Source: Clavulina sp. PMI_390
Lineage: Eukaryota; Basidiomycota; Agaricomycetes; Cantharellales; Hydnaceae
NCBI GenBank assembly: GCA_015039315.1
Contig: WIDE01000007.1
Span: forward strand, 558,327 to 622,326
Direction of reading: 5' to 3'
Length of the DNA stretch: 64,000 bases
The translations under genes and the position numbers were made by a program. The notes under the pieces were generated by a model. It was not told the DNA's origin. It made no database searches and saw nothing but the letters and a program-made list of their open reading frames with translations. Below are positions 35,180-47,295 of the stretch, one piece after another; the first letter of the stretch is position 1; each line of letters begins with the position of its first letter.

Positions 35180-36379
35180 TTGCGGGGTCGGGGCACAAAG
35201 GGCTTAGTGGTTGCTAAGACAACATATTGAACACGTAAGCAAATACGTTAACACGAACTAACTCAACATTGGGCGAGGCGGTAGTGGCGACTTTCAGGGA
35301 TGCAAATCCAAGTTATTGGATTCAATTGCTCCTCACTATGGAGTTCCTTGACTGTGACCCGAGTCCATTGAGCAACTTACGAGGGACATGAAGTCCACGT
35401 GTAAACCCCAATAACCAGTATCTTTTGTTTCCCTGCGAGAAATTTGCACCAAGATGGGTAACCCCGGGAAGGATTGAAGTCCGCAATTGGATTTTTCGGT
35501 TATTCAAGCATCATAGGGCTCGCCGTAAGACCCCGTTAAGTACGTGGAGCGTACTAAAGTGGTCTCAACTGGTTATTATGAACAATGAATCTAGTTCACC
35601 TCGCCCGTACCAGCCCCTTATGTTATATTGACAGATACTAGTAGCCCACGCAACCAGTCCCAGCGACTTTTCCAGAATTTTCATCGAAAGGGTGCAAGAC
35701 GAGCAATAGATAGAGTACCGCGGCCAACTTTTGAGGCGCAGCCATATGAGAAATGTCAAAACCCCGCCCGGCCGGGTATTCAGCAGCGATATCGATACAT
35801 TCCGGGTTGCAAGCTAGATGAGGGTGACGAAACAAATCAGCGCGATGGCATACTGGTTTGAATCGCCATAAGCTGTGTCTTCGCCTTGGGAAGCGTTTAT
35901 CGTTTACCATCGGATCTGGTTATTCCGTGCTCTTATAGGAATTGAGAGAATGAGTTGAGGAATAGTCTTCGATTATCTGCCAGTAGTTGGCTCTAGCGGA
36001 GTCTTGGGTTCAGAGATCGTGATGCTTCAAATAAGCTAATGTGTCTCTAAAGGTTCAGTTGAGTTGAGTTTGGAGAAAAATAATAGGTTCCCCAAGGTAG
36101 CACATACTTCATGTCTCTCGGTTGGTTGGTAACTTGAAGCGCGGTGCGACTGCTTACTTACTGTCGGCTGATTTCGGCAGACCTCAGTTGTATCTTGAAA
36201 GTAATGTGCCTCGTCATTGGAGACTAGGGAGTAAAAAGCCCCCTGAGGACCCGCAGTCGAGTTTTTATTCGATCCAGCTTCCCTAGTTCGGAATACTGTG
36301 GTATCAAGCAGGATGAGGGCGGCGATGACCGTGAGAAAGCCCAACCACTTGTCAACAACTGACTCCCCCACTCGACCCC
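35180..36379. other. intergenic edge of the duplicated block
   Basis: The first part (to about 35335) is homologous to sequence upstream of copy B near 30110-30250, including a shared TTATTGGATTYAATTGYTCC string, and so belongs to the duplication unit. The rest, to 36379, shows no supported gene. Confidence 0.5.
35210..35223. promoter_or_regulatory. conserved upstream element of regulator copy D
   Basis: GTTGCTAAGACAAC, identical to the element before copy B and again 31 bases from the start codon. Confidence 0.4.
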
Positions 36380-38084
36380 ATGGAGTCCAACCCCAATATC
36401 ACAAGCACTACTGCTAACGACGGGCTCAGTCTCGATTCTGCTTCCTTTGCTGATGATCCCCATATTCATTGGGATGGAAACGCCAAGAAGTGGCTCTATG
36501 AGAAAGAAGATGGCAGTGAGCTAGAGTTCAATGAGACGACGCGTGAATGGGTCCCTACGGTTCGTTACCGCTCTTTTTTTGGCTGTTTATTTGTGGAACA
36601 ACCATAACATTCGAACTTTAATACGACGATCTGGCCCGAACGTGCTTTATGAATCAAGTATGAATCGCTGCTTCGAGCTCAGCAAGCTGCGTACTCAATA
36701 GCAGGAGTCGATGAAGAGGTGAGTGTCCACTCCAGTGCATTGATGACTCAAAATAACAGTAATAAATCAATCTCTAAAGGCCCCTGTAGATGCGGTGTTG
36801 AAGCGCGAAAATAAAAAGCGCAAGGAAGTCGACTATACATCCAACACCACCACCCCACCTCCTACAGAGTCAGGGCCCTCTGCGCGCAAACGAGGGAAAA
36901 AGAATGTAAAAGGTGATAAAATTGCACCCGAATCCTCCGCAGGTCCTTCTGGGTCAGCTTCCTCGTCCGATCCTTCAGGGTCTGCCACCGATGCTGCTGC
37001 ACAACCCACATCGACCTCTAAGAATACCGCCGTCTATATCACTGGACTCCCTCCAGACGCGACCGCCTCCGAGCTTGCTGCACGCTTTGGGAAGTTCGGT
37101 GTCCTCATGGAAGATGATGAGGGTGCACCGCGCGTCAAGCTATATGCAGATGCGTCGACGGGAGAGTTCAACGGGGAAGCGCTGGTGGTGTATTTCATGG
37201 AGGATAGCGTCGACCTAGCGATTACAATGCTAGATGATGCACCATTACGGTTAGAGGAGCCGGGGACGACCATGAGGGTGAAGAAAGCGGACTTCGCTCA
37301 TAAAGGTTCGGGAGGTGCGACCGTTGGTGACGGGAAGCCGGCTGTCAAAAGGGTAGTAGATAAAAAGAAGGCCACGGAGAGAATCAATAAAATGAAAAGG
37401 TAAGTAAACGTCCTATTCTCTAAAATAGTTCTCGCCCTCATTTTGCTTTCCTCGCTCCAACTAAATAGTAAACTCGCTGACTGGGACTCGTCTGACGAAG
37501 ACGATCCTCAGGCAAAGGCTCCTGCATCGAAATCACGCACAGTACTACTCAAGCATATGTTCCGTCTTGCCGACCTTGAACAAGATCCAGGCTTACTTCT
37601 GGACCTGAAGGACGACGTACGTGAGGAATGCGAAACCCTTGGAGAGGTCACCAATGTGGTATTATACGATGTGAGCACCATTCCTCGATGCCATTCCGCC
37701 CTCATAGGACAAGTACTAACTTGCGACTTATTTGCTCTGTGTAGCTGGAGCCTGATGGTATCATGACTGTGAAGTTCAAGGACCTAGTCAGTGCACAGGC
37801 ATGCGTGATTGTGAGTTCTTATTTATCTGCCCAGCCCGCAAGACACTAAAAGCAATTCATCATCATAGAAAATGAATGGGCGGTTCTTTGACGGTCTACA
37901 AGTAGAGGCATCGTTGTTCGATGGCAAAGGCTCCAAGTTTCGCCGGAGCGATCGTGGGGGACCTGCTGCAGAAGACGACGACGATGACGATGCCGAGGAG
38001 AAGAAACGGTTGGATGCCTTCGCTTCATGGCTTGAGGCTGGTGGGGAGGCGAAAGGCTCAGGGGCAGGTCCTAGCACGTCATGA
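36380..38084 (+). CDS. CUS2: Tat-SF1/CUS2-like U2 snRNP assembly factor
   Basis: CUS2/Tat-SF1 proteins help U2 snRNP fold and join the spliceosome by contacting SF3b. The N terminus (WDGNAKKWLYEKEDGSELEF) is a short Trp-containing segment like that before the RRMs of Tat-SF1, then SLLRAQQAAYSIAGVDEE. The first RRM begins NTAVYITGLPPDATASELAA and has the strand GEFNGEALVVYFMEDSVDLA. After a Lys-rich linker comes a second RRM of the U2AF-homology type (TVLLKHMFRLADLEQDPGLL, DLKDDVREECETLGEVTNV, MNGRFFDGLQVEASLFDG). A short acidic tail ends in a TGA at 38082-38084. At least five short introns divide the gene. It is convergent with U2AF35, about 185 bases away. Confidence 0.9.
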
Positions 38085-38269
38085 CCTTATCCGAGAGAGC
38101 AAACAATCACAGATCCTTCCCCTTCTGGACGAGCACACTCTAGTCGTTGTGGTGAACTTCACATGTGGCATCTCGTATTTTCACGTTCGAACAGAGCATA
38201 ACAAGAATAAAGACACAAATTGTACCGCTATAGCATTAGCATTTTTCAAAGGCAATGTATCAATAGCAT

Positions 38270-39243
38270 TCAAAAATGCCCATCCTCCCTTCGTGAAGGG
38301 CTCGCCGACCGTCTTCGTTCACTACCCCCAGACCTCCCATTCTTCTTATCGCGTTCAGACGGTGGCACCCACCCTCCTCCGCCAGCGCCCTGAGCAAATT
38401 CGGGGTTTAGTCGCCGTTCGAGCCGCTGTGATGCATCGAGACCAGAGATGACCGATTTAGTAGCTAGGCGGAGGTGCATAAAGTTGCAGAAGCCGCCACG
38501 GTTGCATTCGGCGTTTTCGTTTTGTCGACAGCAAGCTTCGCGGAAATCTGTTACGGGAGAGAGCTCAGCATACAGCGGGCGTCCTATTAGGCAAGGCAAG
38601 GAGGAGCGAGCGGAAGTAGATGATATGATGAGTCAGCAACTTTTTCAGGCTGCAGGGTGAATGGTCGAACGTACCTGCATACCAGCGGTTATTGAGAGCA
38701 TCTACGGCTGCCTGTGCTTCCGTTTCCATCTCATATCGAGCATATACATTCCCGATTAGGTGGTCACCGACGTTATCACAAATGTGCATCTCAAGGAGAT
38801 GTCCGTACTTGCAAAGCTCACTGGGTAAGTGCATGTGGTCAGCTGAAGCTCCTTACTAATTCCAGAGCCGTAATGAGAGGGCTTACCAATAGATGTCTTC
38901 AAATATTGCGTCGAAGTTATCTTGGAGCTCCTTCTCGGTGTAGGTTGCGTTCGGGTTGTGCGCGGGATTGTGGTATACGTTTGGCAGCAGGATCGTCTGA
39001 GAGAACGGAGGTCTAATGTGCTTTCGCGAGCAGCGGTCGCCGTGGCGGCAGGCACCAATCTATTGGTCGATATGGATGATGAGCGATGCAGGTTTGAGCA
39101 GAGACATGAAGAACGAACGCTTACTTTGTAGTAGAACGAGCAATTGACACGGTCCTGTTCTGCACGAAGATGAGTATATAGACAGTGCAGCAAGCCGCCT
39201 GCTACTTACCAGTTCCGAAAATCGACGCGAGATGGTGGGCCAT
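38270..39243 (-). CDS. U2AF1: splicing factor U2AF 35-kDa subunit
   Basis: U2AF35 recognises the AG at the 3' splice site and recruits U2 snRNP with U2AF65. The start at 39243 gives [20 protein letters not shown], then a first CCCH zinc finger ([20 protein letters not shown]), [14 protein letters not shown], the U2AF-homology RRM ([19 protein letters not shown], then [38 protein letters not shown]) and a second CCCH finger ([19 protein letters not shown]). The C terminus has a short Arg/Ser tail rather than the long RS domain of animals. Order and length fit the fungal family. Stop at 38272-38270. Confidence 0.93.
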
Positions 39244-39407
39244 GGCAGAGTTTCTAGTTGAGCAAGGGCTGACAGAGTATGGTCAAGAGGAAGCGCTGGA
39301 AAGTTCTGCACGCCGACAGCTACAATAACCAACAGAGCCAAACAATCCACTAACAATTTCGCGTTCGTGCAAACGATTTGCCCCGTTGGCTACCGAGGGC
39401 TTGGACG

Positions 39408-42400
39408 ATGCCTCGTGCGGCAGTGGAAGAGCCTTCCACCCCGCCTCCAAAGAAACGGAAACGTTCGAATTCTAGTGCTTCAGCGAATGAGCCACCCATC
39501 GTCACGTTCAGCTCCCCAGGACGGACATTCCGGCGAGTTTTGAAAGGTGAAGCATCGATTTCAAGTATTATCTGCGCATTTTAAGCCCTTCAACTAATAA
39601 TGAACGATTTCTATGGTTTATCAGAGGACTCTCTGAACGACTTCAAGGCCTCTATCCGCTCCAAGCTTCGCCTATCCGAAGGGGCACGTTTGTATCTGGC
39701 CCAAACCAAAGCTGGTCATAAAATCGAACTAGAAGATGGTATGTGACTATTGTTTATCCATCTTCCCTTCACATTCTAAATCCCATCCATCTACTATAGA
39801 TGATGACTTTGAAGCCTTCAGAGCTTTAGGGAAGCATGATCCTTTGCTAGATGTTGAAGTACAGATAATCGAAGGAGGAGAAAATCGCCACCCACCCCCG
39901 TTTGCCTCTACTTCGAATCCTCAGGTAAGTTGGCGGGCATTACAGCTGCCAGTAATCGCTCCACTCAGCCTAAATCGGGAAACAGAGAATTTCACAGCCC
40001 AAGCCGATCTCAGCCCCCACTATACCCCCACCAATTGAGCGCTCCAGCGTAAGTCATATGCTCCATATTACCCCATCATGATAGGCTCACCCACTCATGT
40101 TACCCAGCCTCATACCGAGCCCTCAAGTGGTACAATGGCTCCTGCGGAAGCTGATGTATTCAGTGCCCTATCTTCAATTAAGAAGAAAAAGAAGAAGAAA
40201 TTGATCATCCTTTCTTCTCCGCCAGAGCACGAATCTGACGGCATGACTCCCTCAGCCCTGATCTCTGCTGCTGAGATCCTTGAGCCTACCACTGCTGCTC
40301 CCAAAAAGCGCAAGAAGAAAACCCAGCAATCAGCTCCAGAGGCTTCTCCTGCGCCCGACCAAGTCGATGAACCTGAAATCGCTGAGGGTGATGATAATCA
40401 GGCAACGGTTGGGCCACCTGAACCTACTGGAGGAAAAAGGAAACGAAGAAAGAGGCCGAAAAGGTGTGCTAGAGTAGTCCCATCTCATTACCCTGTCTAA
40501 TCCCCATCGACAGCATTGCTGCTGAAGAGATCGCTCCAATCTCGGCAGTGAGCACCTCACCTCCCCTTCAGATTGGTACGAAAGGAGGTAAGACAAAGAA
40601 AAGACGGAAGCCCGATGAGGGCGAGGATGACGAAGGTAAGCCAGCTTAATCTTTAGTGTTACCGACGTTATCTTGACATATCATACCACCTATTTACCCA
40701 GAGCCTCCAACCAATGAACCAGAAGCGAAGAAGTTGAAGCTTGTAATAAACCCAACCCCGACGCCGGCTACGATCCCTCCCCCTTCGACTCAGAGTCAGA
40801 AGGCAAATGACATCCTCGCCAATTTCTACAAATTCAACCCTTCATTTGCTCCTCGGCTGTCACAGCCTGCTCAGCCTTCTCCGCTAACTACGGCCTCGCC
40901 TGCCGGAAAAACTGCTCAGAAGCGCAAGAAAAAGAAGGAAAAACTGCTGGCGCCTCTGAATCTGACGCCTCCGCCTCCCGCCTCTCAGAGTGCACATAAT
41001 GGTGACGAGGTGGAGGCATCTGCTGAAACTGTCGAACCTCAACAAACAAAGAAGGTGAAGAAAAAGAAGCCAAAAAAGTTGCTTATTGTGGAGATAGGAC
41101 CTCCTAATCAAGAAGTCGAGTCGCCACAGCTTGATTTCAATCATCCGCTTTCGCCTCCACAAGTCCCTTCTCCTGCGCTTTCCCCACCACTCGACTCTCC
41201 ACATCGATCACCTCCTCTCCCGCGTGACGATCCAGATGCTTTCCTTCAACCTTCTTTCCGCAGCTCCAAGGCCGCCCGCGCCTCGCTCAATGCCTTGCTC
41301 CAGCGCGCGGAGGCAGAGGAAGCCTCCAGTCATCAGGGATCTGATGAAGAGGATGCTCAACAAAGCGAACGATCGACTACCCCGAGCGATATTGAGCGTA
41401 AGCGCCGGAGGAAACTCCGTGCTTCGCAGCAGCAACGTGGATATGCGAGTGTTTCTGAAGACGAGGATGACGAGAACCAAGATCAGCCCCAGATACCCGC
41501 TTCCGATGCTGCCCACGAGCCCCTAGATCCTCATGGTACCAAGGTATCCTTGGCAGGAGAAGAAGAGTCAAATAGCGATCGCGATTCTCCTGATGACGAG
41601 CCAAGCGACCCTGTTGCCCCTCATGCGAGGCTGCCAAGCGCAGCTGACGAGGAACCCAACTCTGCGAGCACCACTAGCGTTGAACGCGAGTCTTTACACA
41701 ACATAGAGTCAGCTGGTAAGCACCCCAACTCAGCCTATTATTCTTGTTTTAACAAATGCAACCCCCAGATGGCAAGCATTTGCACTCGCAGCCTAAGTCC
41801 GTTGGTGGTGTTGGAGGCGGCGACGTTGGTGAACGCTCTCAGAAGTTTGATTTCCCTAATGCCACTATCTCTCGCGCGAAATTCGTTAAACCTACAAACT
41901 CCAAATTGTCCTCTGAAGGGGCAGATATCCCTCCCATCAACTTTCTAAACTCCTCTCCCATGCTGTCCCGTGATGCTCCAACTCGCCCTTCCGCCAGGGA
42001 AGCTGACCGTGAATCGATTGACGAATTCTCGGCTACCGAGGGAGGACCCACTGATGCTGCACACGCCTCCGCCCCACGACCTACTAACGATACACAACCT
42101 GCCTCTTCTCGCTCCAACCACCGCGCACCAACAGAATCTCCAATCCAAGCATCATCTCCGTGGGCTTCACCAAACGCAACGCGACCCCCCTTCTCATTCA
42201 GAACCTATGGAAGCACAACATCTCCTACGCAGCCTCCTACGGCACCCATCCTTGCCTTAGCCCCTTCTCCCATAATCTCACCGAAAACCTCTAGTTCACA
42301 AGCTCTTCAAACGAGGGATGCTCGCGCTCGTTTGTCGGCTAGTACACAGCCCGCTCCATCCACGAGTAAAGCTCCATCATCGTCTGCAAACAATGGTGCG

Positions 42401-43820
42401 GCGATCAAGGTTTCAAGTTCTCAAATCGAACCATCAGCAGTGCCTTCAACGCCGCCGCCCACCCGTCGCTCTGCGCGGAGGGCTCAAAGCGTGGAGGCAA
42501 AGATGGAGCCTCCTAATAGCCAGTCTGTGATGCCCCATCCTGTGGACTCGCTTGCAACTCTCTACGAGGCTGATGGGTACGCAGACGCAGATGCCTCTGA
42601 AGACGATTATGATGGTCTCCCGTCACCCACTTCATCGCAGTTCTCGGATCTACAGGTGTTACCGTTCACGGTTGATAGCATCGCCTGGGCTGCCGGTGGG
42701 TGCGATGTCTTCTCATCAGTGATACTTTACTCAAATTTCTCTTCATGCCTCTGAAGAATTTCTGCCCAGATCACGTATGAAGAAGGATGAGATGCGGTCA
42801 TTCTTCATGTATCGTGGAATCCCGCTCGGAAAGAAATCGGATACGCGACCAGCTCTTGTTTCCCAAGCCATAACACTAATGAGCGAACATCCCAATTACA
42901 TCACTCGATTAAGGAGGAAATATGGTTTCAAGCTTTCGGTACGTTTCTATTGGAGACAAATCATCACACACTCACCAAATTTATCATTCCAGAGGCTTAG
43001 TCGTCGGCTGTCGAGTATCCCGCCCCCTATGCTAGAAGCTTCGCCCTCGAAACACCTTATCGCTCCAGGGGATTACAGTAATCGAGGATCCCCTGACTCG
43101 AGGGATGGCCAAGAAGTTGGAGATCCCGATGGCGAACTACCTGCGTCAGATCGTGGTTCGGAAGAACCAAAAGCGAATCCACAAGATGGAGACTTCGACG
43201 ACGCAGAAGTAGATAATGAACCCTATGATGCGGAACAGGAAGAAGAATCTGGTCATCTGGGCGAAGAAAATGCCTCAGGATCCGAAGCAGAAACTCGCTT
43301 GGCTCTGGCTCCCGCGCCGCATTCTCCAGATGTTGTGTCGCCTGAAGAGCAACTATCGGATGATGCTGGATCAGCATCAGACGACGAAGATGACCCAGCT
43401 AATCTGCCTCTCGCTTCAAGCACTTCTCCCGCTACGCTAAACAGACGGTTTTCCAACGCCACACCCTCATACCCGTTTACACCTAGCTCTCAACCTGCCA
43501 CCTTTGCTCGCAAATCCACCATGTCTGCAACACGTCCTCGCCTGTCCGAAATGACTAAAGCGGACATACGCTCTTCCCTCCCTAGGCCTTTAGCTTCTAG
43601 CCAACCCAATCCTTCTCGGCCATCCGCTCGGATGCGCGCTCTCATTGATGAAAGCGACGAAGAGGAAGCAGACAGTTCTGATGACTCCGAGGACGAGAAA
43701 ACTCAGCTCCGCTCAGTTTCTCAAATCCCTGTCTCGCGACGTGCCGGATCTAGTCTGGATATTGTGAGAGGGGCATCGTCATTTCTGAAAAACTTTATGC
43801 CATCATCACAACAGTCATAA
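39408..43820 (+). CDS. large Lys/Ser-rich nuclear protein with a ubiquitin-like N-terminal domain
   Basis: Multi-exon gene from ATG 39408 to TAA 43818-43820. The first exons form a compact domain of about 75 residues: RTFRRVLKEDSLNDFKASIR, LRLSEGARLYLAQTKAGHKI and ELEDDDDFEAFRALGKHDPL, with the strand-helix pattern of a ubiquitin-like or PB1-like fold. The rest is disordered, with Lys clusters (IKKKKKKK, KKVKKKKPKK, KRKRRKRPKR), many Ser/Pro repeats and acidic patches, and near the C terminus a more ordered block (SFFMYRGIPLGKKSDTRPAL, then NYITRLRRKYGFKL). The composition suggests a nuclear or nucleolar protein; a Net1-like role is only a guess from the domain plan. Reading frames join over short introns near 39547, 41716 and 42695. 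I do not recognise a named family. Confidence 0.7.
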
Positions 43821-43971
43821 TATGCTCCACTTATTAGCCTCCTGTTCCTGTTCTTGCTTTCTTGAGTTTTGCTATCCGCACATGCCTCGTTTCCACACAC
43901 CACTGCACATAATAACCATTTTCTTGCCATAGCTAGTCATCTTGTTGAGGTATTACTGCTAACTTCTTGAT

Positions 43972-46710
43972 ATGATTCCACTCAATATTTGCTCGTATTT
44001 GTGCCAGGATTTGCGTCAGCTCTGTCCTTCTTCCAAACCACCACCAAAAGCCCGTCAACCACCAGAAATGCCAAGGAAAAAATCGAAAGCAATCAATACG
44101 TCCATCGCAATTCACGATGAAGCCATAGAATTTGCTGAAACATCCTCTCCCGTCCCAAGGGTTGTGGCGCCGCCCAACCCTCCTTCGATCTCGCCATCAC
44201 TGAGCACGCCACTTGCTCAGCAAATAATCCCAGAAATATGCTTACTAGCTTTCATCCAAAAGCGCGAATTCCCTTTCCAGGACTTGCAAAATGGAAGATC
44301 TCTCACTGAGACACTCTTGGAAGCATTATCCCGACCACCGACTCGAACACCCAAAACACAAAACCACATCTCCCCCAATAGCGAAGGTGATGATATGACG
44401 TCTCATCACCAATGGTACAAAATCTACCTTGACTTGCGCCCCAAACCCTGGCGGTACGGCTATAATCTTTACGAACCATATAACATCCCCAGCCTGTCCC
44501 ACTTGATCTTCGACTCGGTCCCCAATCTTTCCAAGCTTGCCCCTGCTCCAATACTACCGCTTCCAAGTGTCCTCTCTACGTCCAATATCCCTGCCGCCTC
44601 AATCAGTGTTACCAATACTCCAGAGCCTGTCGAACAGCGAAAACGTGGGTGGTTTTCATTGATCGACCCACAAAATCGTCCTGCACCTCTCACACGCGCT
44701 GCAGCCGCTACAGCCCCCTCTGCTATACCTAATCCTACGAACATCCAGCGTGATGACGGGACGACAGGCCTAACAGTCACTCCACAACCTAACCTTGTCC
44801 AAAAGAGACGACCTGGCAGACCCGTTGGATCCAAAAACCGTGCCTCTTCTTTCCCATCGCAACCTACCTCTTCGTCAACAAGCATTAGCACCCTGCCTTC
44901 CACCCACAGACCCAAGCGTACGGCATCCGCCCTTCCAGCAGTTCGTGTCCCGGGTGCGCTATCCAGCATCGACATTCCTCTCAATGCTAAGGGCGAGCCT
45001 TTGGTGCTAACTGAGTATGCTGCTGTCCGCCCAAAGCGACATTCGAGCACCTCCAAACCGAACTATGTAGTCGACCAATCCAGCCCTCCCATACGCAACG
45101 AAGACCGCGTTACCTACGCATACGGGGCTGGCAAAGCTGCGCCAACGAAGACGAAAGGCACAGCAAAGAGGCACAGTTCTAGTACAGTTTATGCTGATAA
45201 AACAAACGCACAACCAGCTGATAGCTCGCTTAACCTTGATGGTGTGCTCGATGGAAGATGGACCGAAGAGGGATCGCAGAGGGAGCCAAGCAAATCCAGT
45301 GATATTGCTGCTTTCGGAACTCCCGTATCTACTGTGCAGCGTGGACGAGGATCTGGACGTAGCCGAAGCCGTGGCCGCGGTCGTGGTCGTGGTCGAGGAC
45401 GTGGCCGTGGCCGTGGGCAAATGGTTGGGCAAATTGCTTCTCTTGCTGGTCAGGAAGTCGTCGATAATCGTCAAGGCAAATATCTCGGCGATGTGCAAAC
45501 TGATGACGACGCCTCTGAGCTCTCTTCCTATAATGGGGATACCAATGTTGGTGCTGGTGAAAGTTATGACGATGACGACACCCCTCTTGCCTTCGCCGCT
45601 AACATGCTCCTTTCCACTGCTCCTCTTCACTCCGCACTTACCTCCACGGACAATTCTCAGCACAAAGTTGGCTCCTACGCTGGTTCTAGTTCGAGCACCC
45701 AATCTAATCCCCATCAATCGACCTTCGATCACTGCAGTAGCAAAGCGAATGCTGATCGAGACGATGCTTCGGCTATGCTCGAGGATGGTCTCGAGACTGA
45801 CAATCCGTTCATTGCGGAAAAGCATGTCGATGAAGGGGATCAAGTCTTGCCGCCTGGCACGTTCCCTTCGACCACGACAATCGCTACATCCGTTGGAGAG
45901 AAAGATGTCGAGGCCAGGAATAAAACGAACGATCCCCATCATGAAAGCGACACGGATGACGACATGGATATCTCAGAATCTGAGGGTGATCTTGACGGTG
46001 ATCATGAAGGTGGCAGTACAGTAGAGATTAATCTTCGTGCTCACAGAGCTGCACCAGTTCGTTCACCAGCTCAAGCCACTTATCGTGGTTCAACCCTCTC
46101 GAAAGAGGTGATTCGTGGTGCCAATCTCAATGCTAATGTTTCTTCTTACGAAAGCACGAATGCTAGTCGATACCCCAGCACAGGCCAGTTTCACGGAAAT
46201 ATGGCATCGTTATCGAGGTTTTCACCCATCCACCTCCCTGTCTTCCGACCTGCTCCCTATCATCGGCGCCATCTTTCGTCCAGGCCTACCTCTGCTTTTG
46301 CTCGCAATGCAACTACTTCGTATGATGTGGGTCCGACCTCAGCTGCTTCCACACCAGTTTCACAAACGCAATCACCGCAGTTTGATCTGAATGCTGGGGA
46401 CGATGTAGATGTCACATCTATCGAAGACCTCGACGATGATGGGGAAGACGCCGACTTCCCGCATGCCGGTTCTCAAGCGTATGCGGTACGCTCAAGATAT
46501 GATATTCGTCGGGCTACAACTGGCACCGCAGGGGCAGGGAATCGGACTCACATGCCTACGGCTGCGATGGCGAGTGATGAGGACGCCGAAGGTTCTGTGG
46601 ATTCAAACGACGATATCCTGGAAGAGTTCGCTGTCATGATGGAAGTTGACGGCTCCGAGTCCGACGACACAAGTGATGAGGAGGTTGACCGTGGCGGAAG
46701 AGACGTCTGA
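43972..46710 (+). CDS. AT-hook and RG-repeat protein, function unknown
   Basis: One uninterrupted exon of 912 codons, unusual here where nearly all genes have introns. Near residue 280 it has an AT-hook core (QKRRPGRPVGSKNR), which binds the minor groove of AT-rich DNA. About residues 460-483 are an Arg/Gly repeat (RGRGRGRGRGRGRG) as in RNA- or G-quadruplex-binding proteins. A helix-rich segment near residue 80 (IIPEICLLAFIQKREFPF) and a Trp/Tyr segment (WYKIYLDLRPKPWRYGYNL) are the best ordered parts. The C-terminal half is Ser/Asp-rich with acidic runs. An internal ATG at 44068 (MPRKKSKAINTS) is an equally good start. Probably nuclear. Confidence 0.72.
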   Translation: MIPLNICSYLCQDLRQLCPSSKPPPKARQPPEMPRKKSKAINTSIAIHDEAIEFAETSSPVPRVVAPPNPPSISPSLSTPLAQQIIPEICLLAFIQKREFPFQDLQNGRSLTETLLEALSRPPTRTPKTQNHISPNSEGDDMTSHHQWYKIYLDLRPKPWRYGYNLYEPYNIPSLSHLIFDSVPNLSKLAPAPILPLPSVLSTSNIPAASISVTNTPEPVEQRKRGWFSLIDPQNRPAPLTRAAAATAPSAIPNPTNIQRDDGTTGLTVTPQPNLVQKRRPGRPVGSKNRASSFPSQPTSSSTSISTLPSTHRPKRTASALPAVRVPGALSSIDIPLNAKGEPLVLTEYAAVRPKRHSSTSKPNYVVDQSSPPIRNEDRVTYAYGAGKAAPTKTKGTAKRHSSSTVYADKTNAQPADSSLNLDGVLDGRWTEEGSQREPSKSSDIAAFGTPVSTVQRGRGSGRSRSRGRGRGRGRGRGRGRGQMVGQIASLAGQEVVDNRQGKYLGDVQTDDDASELSSYNGDTNVGAGESYDDDDTPLAFAANMLLSTAPLHSALTSTDNSQHKVGSYAGSSSSTQSNPHQSTFDHCSSKANADRDDASAMLEDGLETDNPFIAEKHVDEGDQVLPPGTFPSTTTIATSVGEKDVEARNKTNDPHHESDTDDDMDISESEGDLDGDHEGGSTVEINLRAHRAAPVRSPAQATYRGSTLSKEVIRGANLNANVSSYESTNASRYPSTGQFHGNMASLSRFSPIHLPVFRPAPYHRRHLSSRPTSAFARNATTSYDVGPTSAASTPVSQTQSPQFDLNAGDDVDVTSIEDLDDDGEDADFPHAGSQAYAVRSRYDIRRATTGTAGAGNRTHMPTAAMASDEDAEGSVDSNDDILEEFAVMMEVDGSESDDTSDEEVDRGGRDV

Positions 46711-47295
46711 GAATGCAGTCCTGAGTTGGCTTATTTGTCAGTCAAGAAGAGCCTTCCCCATTCTCGACACCCCCAACGCCGATGAAGACACTCTCCTGTT
46801 TTATATTCTCCCCACTATGTCTTGCGCTATAATTATCGATTTTCTCAGAATTCAAAAAAGCGCTGAGCTGGTTGTCACCCGCTTTCATTATTTATTTCTT
46901 GGCGCATTATCCTCCTCATTTCTTGTCAAACTACCCCGCACGTTCCCATAATCCTTCTACTTTTCCTTCTCACACTCAGTTTCTCTTGGCGAAATTAGAA
47001 TCCTTGAAATAAGCTTCCCTTCCCATTCATTCTTGACCAACCCGATCGCCTTCGGTGGCTTGGGACTCTGAAGCCCTTTCCTTTCCATACGCTAATTGTA
47101 GTTCGTCATTGTTGGTGCCAAACGGCCATGTACGAAAAGCCTCTGCTTGGTGAAATATCCGTACAGATTCTTGGCAGTAGCAGCTGAATCGAGAATAAAG
47201 TTCCAAGTAGACTACGAGTGTTGGATTAGCAAGATGACATGCGGCATCAGTACGTCATACATGTAGATACTCAAGAAAAGAGAAAAAAAAGGGAG
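46711..47295. other. convergent intergenic region
   Basis: Lies between the 3' ends of the AT-hook gene and the HbrB-like gene. No supported gene or RNA; presumably two overlapping trailers and terminators. Confidence 0.5.

Noticed and set aside
41131..41526. 131-codon alternative plus-strand frame within the Lys-rich nuclear gene
   Set aside because: Shadow frame of a low-complexity exon; the main frame continues on both sides.
45007..45942. 311-codon minus-strand frame opposite the AT-hook gene
   Set aside because: Its Ser/Thr/Ala runs are the antisense reading of the RG repeat; no independent support.
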